Shown: piece after piece, positions 32,321 to 42,270 of the stretch
How positions within the stretch are numbered: the first letter of the stretch is position 1
Layout: each line of letters begins with the position of its first letter
From: Verrucomicrobiota bacterium
Lineage (GTDB): Bacteria > Verrucomicrobiota > Verrucomicrobiia > Limisphaerales > JADLHS01
Assembly: GCA_029573725.1 (NCBI GenBank)
Contig: JAKQDQ010000042.1
Span: 250,777-314,776, forward strand
Reading direction: 5' to 3'
DNA: 64,000 bases
Notes under the pieces: model-generated
What the model saw: the letters and a program-made list of their open reading frames with translations, nothing else
The model's database searches: none
What the model was told of the DNA's origin: nothing
Made by a program: the position numbers and the translations under genes

Positions 32321-34552
32321 TTACTTTTCCAATCGGAAAAACTGCACTCCGGTGGCCGGAAGGGTGACGACATTCAGGCCGTTTTCGACCGAGGGCGTTA
32401 CGCCCACATCCGTCCACGCGGCCGGCGCCAGGCCGGTTGTGGACTTCAGTCCGAAACCGGTGGCGCTGACGGGCCAGGTGATTTTGACGTTGGCGCCCTC
32501 CCGGGTGATGGTCAACGCCGGGCTTGTCACAGCGGTTCCCACGGTGCCACGCAACCGCGGGCCATTGATGCGGCCCAGGGAAGCGCTGTTGCTGTCGGCA
32601 GTGCTTGTGTTGCCCCAGCCGTAGAGCCGGAAGGTGACGGTGGCGGGGCCGTTCAGGTCCTGCAACGCCTCTATGAGCGTCAAATCAATGGTGGGAATGG
32701 CGTCGCCCGGAGTGGTGGTGGTATCGGGACGGCCCGGAACGTCGCCAAGCATCCATTCGTACGGTTGCACGGATTCGCGGGCCGTACCGCTGGTACGCCC
32801 CTGGTATTGGAAGGTTGAGGTGGAAATTCCCAGTTCGCTCCAGATCAGGCCGCGGGGCAGGATGGTAATTCCGGGGGTGGCAAAACCATCCAGACTGTAC
32901 TGCCATTCAAAATTCATGGCGGCGTTCACGGCGGAGCGCCGCAACGAGGCATCCAGTGAATACAGCGAGAGCGCCGAGCCTTCGGCAATGCTCACCGAGA
33001 ATTCGAAGTAATCGCCCCGGTCAAGCGCGGCGGCGCGGCTGGGGGTTGAGGGGTTGTACGCGGAATTGGGATTGTTCCAGCGGTTGGCCGCGAATCCGTA
33101 CCACAAACCGGAGGGCTGAATGCCGGGGCCGCGACCGAGTTCGGAAACGGTCAGATCCTCCGCAACGCGGGTGGCGGGCAGTGTGACCACCGCCGCATTG
33201 GAGGCCACCACATTGAGGTCCCATTCCACCAGGAAATCCGGGGCGAAGCGCACGAGGAAATTGGTGGAGGCCTGAAATCCGCCGGAGGCCGCGGTCACCG
33301 TGATCGTGGCATCGCCCAGGACGTTGGGTTGCGGAGCCACCGTGACCGTGCGGGTGGAATCCGTTCCCGCAAAGACCAGGTCGCTGTTGGCCACCACATT
33401 CTGGTCGGAGGAGGTCCCGGTGAACTGCCAGGTATTCGGATCGCCGGGCAGGTCAAACACGGTAAACGCCACCACCGCGGCGAGGTTGGAGGTTGTGATT
33501 TGGGGAAATATGCGGGACAGGGCGGGATTCGCGGACACGGCAAGGGTGAAGCAGGACTCGGTGATTTTATTGCCGCCATCCTTGACGCGGATGGTGATGA
33601 CGGCGCTCCCTGTCTGGCTGGCCGCCGGAGTGGCTGTGATGCTGCGCTGGCCGCCCGTGCCGCCCACTTCGAGCGCACTGAACAGGGTGGGATTGGAGGA
33701 TTGGACCGTAACCTCCAGATCGTTCACCGCCGTTTCGGCATCGTACACGTCAAAGGTCAACGGGCCGGCGACTTGGCCGTTCAAGATGGACTGATCCTCG
33801 ATGGCGCTCACGAAAGGCCGCTGGTTCATCGGGTCCAGGTCGTCACCGGTCACGGTGACCATGTCGAGCCAGAGCGTGCCGTTGACCCCGTAGGTGGAAG
33901 TGGTGCGGTTGGCGACATAGACGTCATTTCCGGAACCGGTGGCGGTGGATTCGAATTCACTGACCAGCCGGATGCCGAAGTTCGGATTGTCATTGGCGCC
34001 CGTGATCCCGCTCAAATCGGCATTCAACCCCATCACCCAGGCCGGAGTGCCGGAGTCCACGCCGTTGCCATCCAGGGAGCTGGCTGTGGTGACGGAATCG
34101 GAATCCAGCCAATCGGTGCCGTTCAAGGTGTACTGCCAGCGCCAGTAGCGGCTGGCGGTGGCGCTGTTTTCCTGGTCCCAGACGATGCGAATGTTTTGAT
34201 AGCCGGAGGTGTTCACGTGAAACTGTGCGCCGGTGGTTTTGTTGGCGTTGCCGGCCGCCGGGAAGCCGGTGTTGGCCACGCCGGAAACCGCTCCCAAGCG
34301 CCAATGCGTGTTGTCCAGGGTGTTGGGGTCCGATGAACCGGTGCTGGCGGCAACTTGTCCGAATTGCTGCCCGACACCGCCAACGGCCTGGGCCGGGTAG
34401 CCGAGTTGATCATTGGGCCGCAACGTGCCGTTGCCGGGCACATCGAAGTCAACGCTGTTAAAGTCCCATTGCCGGATGGTATCGGCCGCCGCAGTGAAAT
34501 TCACCAGGGCCGCACCGGCCAGGATGGACAGGAGTTTGGTGGTTGTGTTCAT
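32321..34552 (-). CDS. Secreted protein, 743 aa, with N-terminal beta-sandwich-like domain, Ig-like segments and C-terminal FFRLEK-type module
   Basis: Signal peptide MNTTTKLLSILAGAALVNFTAAAD; VSEFESTATGSGNDVYVANRTTSTYGVNGTLWLDMVTVTGD matches the 588-aa ORF at 35814. Confidence 0.85.
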   Translation of the reverse strand: MNTTTKLLSILAGAALVNFTAAADTIRQWDFNSVDFDVPGNGTLRPNDQLGYPAQAVGGVGQQFGQVAASTGSSDPNTLDNTHWRLGAVSGVANTGFPAAGNANKTTGAQFHVNTSGYQNIRIVWDQENSATASRYWRWQYTLNGTDWLDSDSVTTASSLDGNGVDSGTPAWVMGLNADLSGITGANDNPNFGIRLVSEFESTATGSGNDVYVANRTTSTYGVNGTLWLDMVTVTGDDLDPMNQRPFVSAIEDQSILNGQVAGPLTFDVYDAETAVNDLEVTVQSSNPTLFSALEVGGTGGQRSITATPAASQTGSAVITIRVKDGGNKITESCFTLAVSANPALSRIFPQITTSNLAAVVAFTVFDLPGDPNTWQFTGTSSDQNVVANSDLVFAGTDSTRTVTVAPQPNVLGDATITVTAASGGFQASTNFLVRFAPDFLVEWDLNVVASNAAVVTLPATRVAEDLTVSELGRGPGIQPSGLWYGFAANRWNNPNSAYNPSTPSRAAALDRGDYFEFSVSIAEGSALSLYSLDASLRRSAVNAAMNFEWQYSLDGFATPGITILPRGLIWSELGISTSTFQYQGRTSGTARESVQPYEWMLGDVPGRPDTTTTPGDAIPTIDLTLIEALQDLNGPATVTFRLYGWGNTSTADSNSASLGRINGPRLRGTVGTAVTSPALTITREGANVKITWPVSATGFGLKSTTGLAPAAWTDVGVTPSVENGLNVVTLPATGVQFFRLEK

Positions 34553-34607
34553 GTTTGCTGAGGGGTTGCAGGGGGTGTTGCTGTTGTGGGTTTGCTGCGA
34601 TCAAGAT

Positions 34608-35492
34608 TCAGGGACTGGCGACGCGCACCGTGCCTTGAGAAAGATTCCAGGCGTTCAACCAGTTGGCGCGTTTGATGAACTCCGCATGTCCATCGCAAAA
34701 GCTCATCTGCCCGCCGTCCAGACCATGGTTGTCCTCCCGATCTGGAAAATTGCTGTTGCCGCCCCGGGAAGAAACCGGAGGTTCAGTGCTGCCCGTGTCC
34801 GCATCCACCATGAGAAAAACGCCGGACGGACCGGGGCGGCGGCCGGGCAGGGTCGGATGATTGTCCCGGAGGGCGAAGGCGTTGACCCGGCTCTCTGTTT
34901 TCTTCGGATTGGGGATGCCGCTGCCGGTGAACAAGCCGAAAACCTCGTAGCTCAAGCCGAAAAAATTCGGGGTTTTGGCCAGTACCACCAGATCGCCGAC
35001 GACTCTCTCGGTCGTGCCGGATTTGGGAATGAGGTAATCACCGCGCACCTTGTGCTTGCGCGCCGCCGGACAGGTGAAACTCCCCAAAGCGGGAATGTAG
35101 CCTGGATACAGGTAGGAAAGGTCGTCGTCGGCTGCCGTGCGGTCTGAATCCGGTGTCAACCGGGCGGCTTCCGGCGGAAACCAGGTGGGCGCGGTAAAAT
35201 GCCCGTTAAAATCGGCGGCGTACATGGTCGAGGCCAGGGCCAGTTGTTTATGGTTGTTCAAACAGCTGATGCGATGGGCCTTCGCCTTCGCCTTGGCCAG
35301 CGCGGGCAACAACATGGCCGCCAGAATCGCGATGATGGCGATCACCACCAGCAGTTCGATCAACGTGAACGCGCCGCGGGTTCCGAGCCGCGCCGCTTTC
35401 GTCCTCCACCAACACGGCAGTCTTCTGGCGAATTGACGGTTCACAAAACAAGTTTCCGGGTTGAGCACGCACTTGGCCATGGCAGCCAGCAT
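34608..35492 (-). CDS. Prepilin-type N-terminal cleavage/methylation domain protein (pseudopilin)
   Basis: [63 protein letters not shown]; the true start may be internal. Confidence 0.92.
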   Translation of the reverse strand: MLAAMAKCVLNPETCFVNRQFARRLPCWWRTKAARLGTRGAFTLIELLVVIAIIAILAAMLLPALAKAKAKAHRISCLNNHKQLALASTMYAADFNGHFTAPTWFPPEAARLTPDSDRTAADDDLSYLYPGYIPALGSFTCPAARKHKVRGDYLIPKSGTTERVVGDLVVLAKTPNFFGLSYEVFGLFTGSGIPNPKKTESRVNAFALRDNHPTLPGRRPGPSGVFLMVDADTGSTEPPVSSRGGNSNFPDREDNHGLDGGQMSFCDGHAEFIKRANWLNAWNLSQGTVRVASP

Positions 35493-35864
35493 TCCGTCCC
35501 ATGTGGTCGCGAGGAGTTGCGTGTTAACGCTTTAACCTAGACGGAAAATTTCCGCCGCGTCAATCTCATATTTCCCCGGGCCTTGCGCGCAGGTGGCGGC
35601 AACTGCGGGCTGCAGGGGCGGCGTTTTCACCGGTCGGGAGGCTGGCCGGCCGTCGGGTGTGCCGGGCCCCTTACACCCGACATCGCGCCTGCGTTCCCGC
35701 TGGAGTTGGGCCGGAACCCGGGGCGGATAATTTCATTGACGACGGGCCAAAAGCGCCAATCTTAATGGGCGACGAAGCCCCGGAAGATCAGGACGTTTCA
35801 TCCGATCCAGAGGATGGCAACATTTTCGGACAACCGGGTCTCCGTTGGAAAGTTTGACCGGGTC

Positions 35865-37580
35865 ATGAACTATCGTGCGATGTTGCTTGCGGGTTTGGTG
35901 GCGTGGGGCCCCGGTGGGGTGCGGGGCGAGGTGATCGCTTATTGGGACTTTAACAGTCAGCCGCCGGATGCGGACTTTACCACGGGCAGCTTGGTGCCGG
36001 TTCACGGTGCGGGCGTCGCAGGCAAAGTTGGTGCGGTAACCGATTCCTTCACGGCATCCAATGGTTCTTCGGATCTGGTGGCGGACAACAGCAATTGGCG
36101 ACTCAGCGGCTGGCCGGCGCAGGGCACGGGGAACAAGGCCCACGGGGTTGAGTTTGCTGTCAGCACCGCGGGTTTTCACCGGATCCGGATTGGATTCGAT
36201 TTGCGCAACAGCAACACCGCGAGCAAATATGCGCGGCTCCAGTATTCGACCAACGGGGTGGATTTCATTGATCACACGGTGATTAGCATGCCGAACGAAC
36301 GCTGGGTGAATGGGCAGATGATCAGCCTGGCGGACGTGCCGGGTGTGGCAAACAATTCGGCGTTTGTCTTTCGGGTGGTCACGGAATTCGAGAGCACGGC
36401 GACCGGGGCGGGGGCGCCGGCCTACGTGCCCAGTCGTGCCGGAAGCGCCTACGGGGCGAACGGCACCATGCGCTTTGATTTGGTGATGGTCTCGGGCGAC
36501 CCGTTGACGCCCGATCCGGCGCGCACCGTGAAATTATTGAATTACAATGTTTGGGGCGCCGAGGCGACCAACTGGACGCCCGCGGATCCACAAGTCCAGG
36601 CCATTGGCCGCCAGTTGACCTATCTGAATCCAGATGTGGTCACCCTGCAGGAAATTCCAAATCTCGGTCTGGACCAGATGCCCGCCATCATTGACGCGTA
36701 CCTGCCGGGTTATTACCTGGCGACCAATCGGATCAGTGACGGCAGCAAGGGGAACCTGATTGTCAGCCGCTGGCCGATTCTCCGCTCCCGCTCCCACTTG
36801 GGACGGAGCTCCTTGGTGGCGTGGGGTTATGACGGCGTGTTCACACGCGATCTCTTCGAGGCGGAAATTAATGTGCCGGGTTTCAATGAACCCCTGCATG
36901 TTTTCTCGGTTCACCTCAAAGCGTTCAATGATCCGGAGAGCGCGCCGCGCCGCGCGGCGGAGGCCAGCGCCATTTCCAATTTTTTTGCAAGCGTCTTTTT
37001 GCCCGCCAACGGCCAGCGGCCGTACGTTCTGGCCGGAGACTTCAACGAGGACATTGATCGGCCCCGCTCCTATGAGCAGGGGGCCATGACGCGCATCATC
37101 AATGCGGCCACGGGTTTGCAACTTACCACCCCCCGGAATCCCTTCAATGGCGACGAACGCACTCATTCGAGCCGGAATCCCAATCCTTCCATCCGGTTTG
37201 ATTACATTTTGCCCGGCCCGCTCCTGGCCACCAACATCATGTCCAGCGCAATTTTTCGCACGGATTACCTGCACCCGACCCCGGCGGGATTGCAGGGCGG
37301 GGACACCCAGGTGGCCTCGGATCATCTGCCGGTGTTGCTGACCTTCAGCAATCCATACCGCCAGCCGTTTCTGATGACCGCCGCCCTGCAGTTGACGGCG
37401 GACCAGGTGATCGTCTCGTGGGACGCGCTGCCCGGGGCGAAATACACGGTGCGGGGTTCGTATGACTTAAGCGCCTGGTTTACGGTGTCTCCGGTCATCA
37501 CGGCCACCAATTTCACCGGCAGCTGGAGCGGCAGCCTGACCCCCGGCAGCATGTTTTTTCGAGTTCAAGCCTTGCCGTAA
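35865..37580 (+). CDS. Secreted endonuclease/exonuclease/phosphatase-fold protein with N-terminal domain shared with the 743-aa protein
   Basis: VKLLNYNVWG, VVTLQEIPN, FSVHLKAFNDPE, VLAGDFNEDIDRP and VASDHLPVLLTF are EEP-superfamily motifs; ATG at 35865 followed by a signal peptide. Confidence 0.9.
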   Translation: MNYRAMLLAGLVAWGPGGVRGEVIAYWDFNSQPPDADFTTGSLVPVHGAGVAGKVGAVTDSFTASNGSSDLVADNSNWRLSGWPAQGTGNKAHGVEFAVSTAGFHRIRIGFDLRNSNTASKYARLQYSTNGVDFIDHTVISMPNERWVNGQMISLADVPGVANNSAFVFRVVTEFESTATGAGAPAYVPSRAGSAYGANGTMRFDLVMVSGDPLTPDPARTVKLLNYNVWGAEATNWTPADPQVQAIGRQLTYLNPDVVTLQEIPNLGLDQMPAIIDAYLPGYYLATNRISDGSKGNLIVSRWPILRSRSHLGRSSLVAWGYDGVFTRDLFEAEINVPGFNEPLHVFSVHLKAFNDPESAPRRAAEASAISNFFASVFLPANGQRPYVLAGDFNEDIDRPRSYEQGAMTRIINAATGLQLTTPRNPFNGDERTHSSRNPNPSIRFDYILPGPLLATNIMSSAIFRTDYLHPTPAGLQGGDTQVASDHLPVLLTFSNPYRQPFLMTAALQLTADQVIVSWDALPGAKYTVRGSYDLSAWFTVSPVITATNFTGSWSGSLTPGSMFFRVQALP

Positions 37581-37677
37581 TGGGGACTGGTGGGTTGCCG
37601 ACGGGCAGCCGGGCGGCCATTCCCTCCGTCCATCAACGGGTTTCCAGGCTCGATGGCCGCTCCAGTGAACGGTTTTG

Positions 37678-38199
37678 TCAGCCGAGAAAATCGCGTTGCA
37701 AGGAGTCCGTCAACCGCGCCACCGCCAGCATCAGTTCCCCCCGAAGTTCCACGTCCGTTGCCGCGGCGGCCAGGTCAATGGGTTGCGCCATGATGGCGGC
37801 GTAGCGCTGGTTGAGCGGAGCGCTTTCATCGTGGTTTCCCAGCCGGCGCACCAGCCGGGTGACTTCGGCGGCGTGGCGTTTGGCCGCGGCGATTTTCCTC
37901 AGGGCGGCGGCCGGCGGGAGGTCGCCGGTCTGCACCTGCTGGAGCAGGCGGCATTCAAACGTGGCACAGCGCCGGGGGCGATCGGCATAGATGCGGCAGA
38001 GCCCGTCCACCAGCAGCGAACAGGGTTGCGCAAACGCCGTTTTGCGTCCCTTGCGGAACAAGGTGACACCTGCTTGAGCCAGCAAGTCCCGATGGTCACC
38101 GCGTTGCAGTTCCACGTCGCCGAAGAGCACTCCGTTGCAACACAGACCGCATTCCGGGCAGAGTTGGCGGATGGCTTCGGCTGAGGAGCGGGAGGGCAT
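37678..38199 (-). CDS. YkgJ family cysteine cluster protein
   Basis: CPECGLCCNGVLF...CSLLVDGLCRIYADRPRRCATFEC; ATG at 38199. Confidence 0.85.
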   Translation of the reverse strand: MPSRSSAEAIRQLCPECGLCCNGVLFGDVELQRGDHRDLLAQAGVTLFRKGRKTAFAQPCSLLVDGLCRIYADRPRRCATFECRLLQQVQTGDLPPAAALRKIAAAKRHAAEVTRLVRRLGNHDESAPLNQRYAAIMAQPIDLAAAATDVELRGELMLAVARLTDSLQRDFLG

Positions 38200-38200
38200 T

Positions 38201-39232
38201 TCAGGAGAGCGGCCAGCCGGGGAGAATATCTTCCTCCAGCGTGCCGGAGGCCGGGCCGTGTTGCAGCTTGCGCGCGGCCAAAAGGCCCACCATGGCGGCG
38301 TTGTCGGTGCAAAGGGATTTGTCTGCCAGCCGCAGTTGCAATTGGTGTTCGGCGCACGCCCGGGCCAATTCCCGCCGCAGTTGTTGATTGCAGGTGACCC
38401 CGCCTGAAGCGGTGACCCAGCGGACGCGCAGACGTCGGGCGGCGCGCACGGTTTTCTTGACGAGGACCTCCACGATCGCGTTTTGCACACTGGCGCACAG
38501 GTCCCGCACCGCGGATTCATTTTTCAGCAAATCCGGGTGATCGCGCAGAAAATAGCGGACGGAAGTCTTGAGGCCGCTGAAGCTGAAATCATCGTGGTGG
38601 TCATGGAGCAGGGGGCGGGGGAACTTGAACGCCAGCGGATCGCCTTGCGCCGCGAGGCGGTCAATGATGGGGCCGGCCGGATAGGGGAGTCCCATCAACT
38701 TGCCGGTTTTGTCGAAACATTCGCCGGCGGCGTCGTCGATGGTACCACCCAGGACGCGGTGCCGGAATTCCGATTCCACGTGTACCAGCAGCGTGTGGCC
38801 GCCACTGACGATGAGGGAGACGTTGGGTTCAAGCTGGTCGAGTTGCGCCCGTAGCGGGTGGCCGGCAGCCCAGGGGGAGTAGAGATGCGCCTCGTGGTGG
38901 TGAATGCCGATGAAAGGCTTCCGCAGCGCGAAGGCGATGGCCTGTCCGGCGCGGAAGCCCACCAATAATGCGGTGGGCAGGCCGGGCCCGCGTGTGGCAG
39001 CCACCGCATCGAGTTCATGGGGGCTCACTCCGGCCGTGCGCAACGCGCCCTGCGTCGTGGGCAGCAGGTTGCGCAGGTGTTCACGCGCGGCCAGTTCCGG
39101 AACAACGCCGCCGTACTCGGCATGCAGCTGGATTTGCGAGGCGATGCGGGCACCGAGGACCACGCCATCCCGGATGAGGGCGGCGCTGGTTTCGTCACAG
39201 GAAGTTTCGAGCGCCAGCAACAGCACCGGCAC
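38201..39232 (-). CDS. tsaD: tRNA N6-adenosine threonylcarbamoyltransferase
   Basis: LALETSCDETSAALI; GGVVPELAAREHLRNLLP; HHHEAHLYSPW (HxExH metal motif); SGGHTLLVHV. Confidence 0.97.
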   Translation of the reverse strand: MPVLLLALETSCDETSAALIRDGVVLGARIASQIQLHAEYGGVVPELAAREHLRNLLPTTQGALRTAGVSPHELDAVAATRGPGLPTALLVGFRAGQAIAFALRKPFIGIHHHEAHLYSPWAAGHPLRAQLDQLEPNVSLIVSGGHTLLVHVESEFRHRVLGGTIDDAAGECFDKTGKLMGLPYPAGPIIDRLAAQGDPLAFKFPRPLLHDHHDDFSFSGLKTSVRYFLRDHPDLLKNESAVRDLCASVQNAIVEVLVKKTVRAARRLRVRWVTASGGVTCNQQLRRELARACAEHQLQLRLADKSLCTDNAAMVGLLAARKLQHGPASGTLEEDILPGWPLS

Positions 39233-39265
39233 AGGATAGGTCAGCGCGGGGGCTGAGGCACGCTT

Positions 39266-40627
39266 TTACTCGGCGGGCGCTTCCGATTGCTCACCGCGCG
39301 CCATCAGCCGACCGGAGTTCCGCGGCGGGTGGGAATCATTCCGGGCGGTGAAGAGCAAAATGCCTTTCAGCACGTCCTCCGCCCGTTCCAACTGCCGGTC
39401 ACGCGCATCCCGCAGCCGGTTTTGTTCCGCTTCCGGCGCGGCGGCGATGCCGCCGGGCGACATGCGCAACCGCGAAAAGGTTTCGTCAACGTCCGACATG
39501 GGCACCACGATGTCGGGGGTGATGCCGTGTTCGTGAATCACCTTGTGGCTGGGCGTATAGTATTTGGAGGTGGTCAGGCGCAGGGCGGCATCGCCGGCCA
39601 GGGGCAGAATTTCCTGCACGGAGCCCTTGCCGAAGGTGGTTTCACCGATGAGGACCGCCTTGCACCTGCGGGTGGCGGTGTAATCCTGCAGACAGCCGGA
39701 AACGATCTCGGCCGCGCTGGCGCTGTTATAATTGATCAGAACGGCGAGCGGCAGGTCGCGATACGCGCCCGCGCGGGAGGTCATGCGACGTTCTTTCTTG
39801 TTGTTGCGGCCTTCCGTTGTAACGACCAGCAGCCCGCGCGGCAGAAAGCGCTCGCAAACTTCGACGGCTTGATCCAGCAGGCCGCCCGGGTTGTCGCGCA
39901 GGTCCAGGATCAGGGCCTGCATGCCTTCCGCCCGCAATTTTTTCAGGGCGCGATCCAGTTCGGCACTGGTGCGATCCCCAAATTGCGTCAACCGCACGTA
40001 GCCGATTTGGCCATCCAGCAGGGGATACTCCTGCCGGCCGTTGACGTCCTTGGTCATCGCGACGTTGATGACGGCGCGGGCCAGTTCATACTCCCGGGTT
40101 TCCCCGGTGGCGGGCCGCAGCAGCGTCAGCCGCACCTGGGTGTCCGGCTTGCCGCGCAACAATTGAACGGCGTCTTCGAGCGCCATGCCTTCGGCGTTTT
40201 GGTCGTTGATCTTCAACAGCCGGTCGCCGGCTTTGATCCCGGCCCGAAACCCGGGGGTGTCCTCGATGGGCGCCACCACGGTGATGAACCCGTCGCGATT
40301 CTGGATCACCACCCCCAGGCCGCCGAATTGGCCCTGCGTATCATTCTGCAATTCTTTGAAACGGTCCGGGGTGAGAAACTCACTGTGCGGGTCGAGCGTA
40401 TCCACCATTCCGCGCAGGGCGCCGTACACCAGTTGCTGGTAGGTGAGGTTCGTGCCATCCACATAGTCGCGGCGCACCTTCTCCAACACGTAGGAAAACA
40501 GCTCCAGATTCGGATAGGCCGAGTCCTTTTGAGCCGCGGCGGCGCTGGTGAAGTACACCTGGGCCCCCAAAGCGAGGTTCAGCGCCAGGAGGACAATCAC
40601 CCCTCCATAAATCAGACGTTGCTTCAT
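39266..40627 (-). CDS. S41 family C-terminal processing peptidase (PDZ domain)
   Basis: VRRDYVDGTNLTYQQLVYGALRGMVDTLDPHSEFL; PDZ GLGVVIQNRDGFITVVAPIEDTPGFRAGIKAGDRLLKIN; LDLRDNPGGLLDQAVEV; NYNSASAAEIVSGCLQD; GKGSVQ. Confidence 0.95.
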   Translation of the reverse strand: MKQRLIYGGVIVLLALNLALGAQVYFTSAAAAQKDSAYPNLELFSYVLEKVRRDYVDGTNLTYQQLVYGALRGMVDTLDPHSEFLTPDRFKELQNDTQGQFGGLGVVIQNRDGFITVVAPIEDTPGFRAGIKAGDRLLKINDQNAEGMALEDAVQLLRGKPDTQVRLTLLRPATGETREYELARAVINVAMTKDVNGRQEYPLLDGQIGYVRLTQFGDRTSAELDRALKKLRAEGMQALILDLRDNPGGLLDQAVEVCERFLPRGLLVVTTEGRNNKKERRMTSRAGAYRDLPLAVLINYNSASAAEIVSGCLQDYTATRRCKAVLIGETTFGKGSVQEILPLAGDAALRLTTSKYYTPSHKVIHEHGITPDIVVPMSDVDETFSRLRMSPGGIAAAPEAEQNRLRDARDRQLERAEDVLKGILLFTARNDSHPPRNSGRLMARGEQSEAPAE

Positions 40628-40770
40628 AATGCCAATTTGCAGGGACAATAGATTTGGAACCCGGGCTTGGCAAGCATGGGCGCGGGGCGGAGGCGTCGCG
40701 GGCCGGTTTTCTGTCAACGAAGCTCGGTTTCTGATTGTCAAACCAGCCGGTTGCCTCTATTTCATACCGC

Positions 40771-42111
40771 ATGCATTCTCCCAATAAAGGAAACACGATC
40801 AGCCGACGACAATTTCTGGCGACCACCGCGCTCGCTGCTGCGGCCGGTCCCGGCCTGCTGACCGGGTGCGCGGCGGCGACGAAACCACGACCGGCCCCGT
40901 CGGGGCGGATTTCCATGGCCATGATCGGCTGCGGCTGGCAGGGCGGCAGCAACATGAGCGGCTTCCTGAATCATCCCGACTGTCAGGTGGTGGCGGTGTG
41001 TGATCTGGACCAGAAGCATTTGCAGGAAGCCATCAATACGGTCAACGCGCACTACAAAAATCAGGATTGCAAAGGGTACCACGACTACCGGGAGATGCTG
41101 GCGCGGCCCGACATTGATGCCGTCATGATCGCCACGCCGGATCATTGGCATGGCTTGACCGCCGTGGCCGCGGCGCAACAAGGCAAGGATATTTATGGGG
41201 AAAAACCCCTGGCACGAACGATTGCCGAGCAACAGGCCATCGTCAGGGCGGTGCAGAAAAACCAACGCATCTGGCAAACGGGATCCTGGCAGCGATCTGA
41301 GCAGCATTTCCAGTACGCCGCCGAGATCGTCCGGAACGGGTTGATTGGGAAGATCCAGCGGGTCGAAGTGGGGTTGCCTTCCGGCCACTCCGACTTTGCC
41401 AAGACCAGGGACAAGATGCGCATTACCCAGCCGCCCCCCGAACTGGACTACGATTTTTGGAGTGGTCCCTCGCTCAAGTTGCCCTACATCGAAGCCCGGG
41501 TGCATAAGAACTGGCGTTGGAATTACAACACGGGCGGCGGGCAGTTGCTGGACTGGATCGGGCACCATTGCGACATCGCCCACTGGGGCATGGACTGCGA
41601 CCGGAGCGGGCCCGATGAAATTGAGGGGTACGGCGAATTTCCGCCCAAGGACGCGGTTTGGAACACCTGCACGAAGTATCGGCTGACGGCCAGGTATCCG
41701 AATGACATCGAGATGATCATCGCCGGCGGGCACGCGGACATCCGGAGCGGGACAAAATGGATCGGCACGGAAGGCTGGGTCTGGGTGGACCGGGGCAATT
41801 CGCTGGAGGCCTCCAACAAGCAATGGGAGGAATCCCGCCGGCTGCCCGATTCGTTGCGCAAGGTGAAGTTGTACGAATCGCGCGACCACATCGGCAATTT
41901 CCTGGATTGCGTGAAATCGCGGAAACCAACGATCACTCCGGTGGAAACGGCGCATCACTCGGCGATTCCCGGCCATCTCGGGTTGATTGCGATGCTGGTG
42001 GGAAGAAAAATCCGGTGGAGCGTGCAGAAGGAACAGATCCTCGGCGACGCCGCCGCCAGCAAGCTGCTCACGCGACCTTATCGTCATCCCTGGAAACTGG
42101 CGGGAGTGTGA
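40771..42111 (+). CDS. Gfo/Idh/MocA family oxidoreductase with Tat signal
   Basis: ISRRQFLATTALAAAAGPGLLTGCA leader; AMIGCGWQGGSNMSGF; VMIATPDHWHGLTAVAAAQQGKDIYGEKPLARTIAEQQAIV. Confidence 0.95.
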   Translation: MHSPNKGNTISRRQFLATTALAAAAGPGLLTGCAAATKPRPAPSGRISMAMIGCGWQGGSNMSGFLNHPDCQVVAVCDLDQKHLQEAINTVNAHYKNQDCKGYHDYREMLARPDIDAVMIATPDHWHGLTAVAAAQQGKDIYGEKPLARTIAEQQAIVRAVQKNQRIWQTGSWQRSEQHFQYAAEIVRNGLIGKIQRVEVGLPSGHSDFAKTRDKMRITQPPPELDYDFWSGPSLKLPYIEARVHKNWRWNYNTGGGQLLDWIGHHCDIAHWGMDCDRSGPDEIEGYGEFPPKDAVWNTCTKYRLTARYPNDIEMIIAGGHADIRSGTKWIGTEGWVWVDRGNSLEASNKQWEESRRLPDSLRKVKLYESRDHIGNFLDCVKSRKPTITPVETAHHSAIPGHLGLIAMLVGRKIRWSVQKEQILGDAAASKLLTRPYRHPWKLAGV

Positions 42112-42270
42112 GGCGGAGGCGCCGGTTGGGGTGAGGTGCGGGGCCGGCCCGGGACACATTCGCGACACCCCGCCGGACCCTCCGGGGCGGGTGGCAGCCC
42201 GGTGTTCACCGGTCAGACTGCCTGCGCGCGTCGCCAGCGTATCGCCCGGAGGTTGGCGGTGCAGGGCGGT

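Noticed and set aside
35493-35864. Possible small ORFs or ncRNA in the gap between the pseudopilin and the EEP-fold gene
   Set aside because: Short ORFs (60-66 aa) lack start context or composition support, and no convincing structured RNA was seen by eye
39287-40651. 454-aa plus-strand ORF opposite the S41 peptidase
   Set aside because: Shadow ORF; peptidase and PDZ motifs are on the minus strand
40762-42168. 468-aa minus-strand ORF opposite the Gfo/Idh/MocA gene
   Set aside because: Shadow ORF; the sense gene has a Tat leader and NAD-binding motifs
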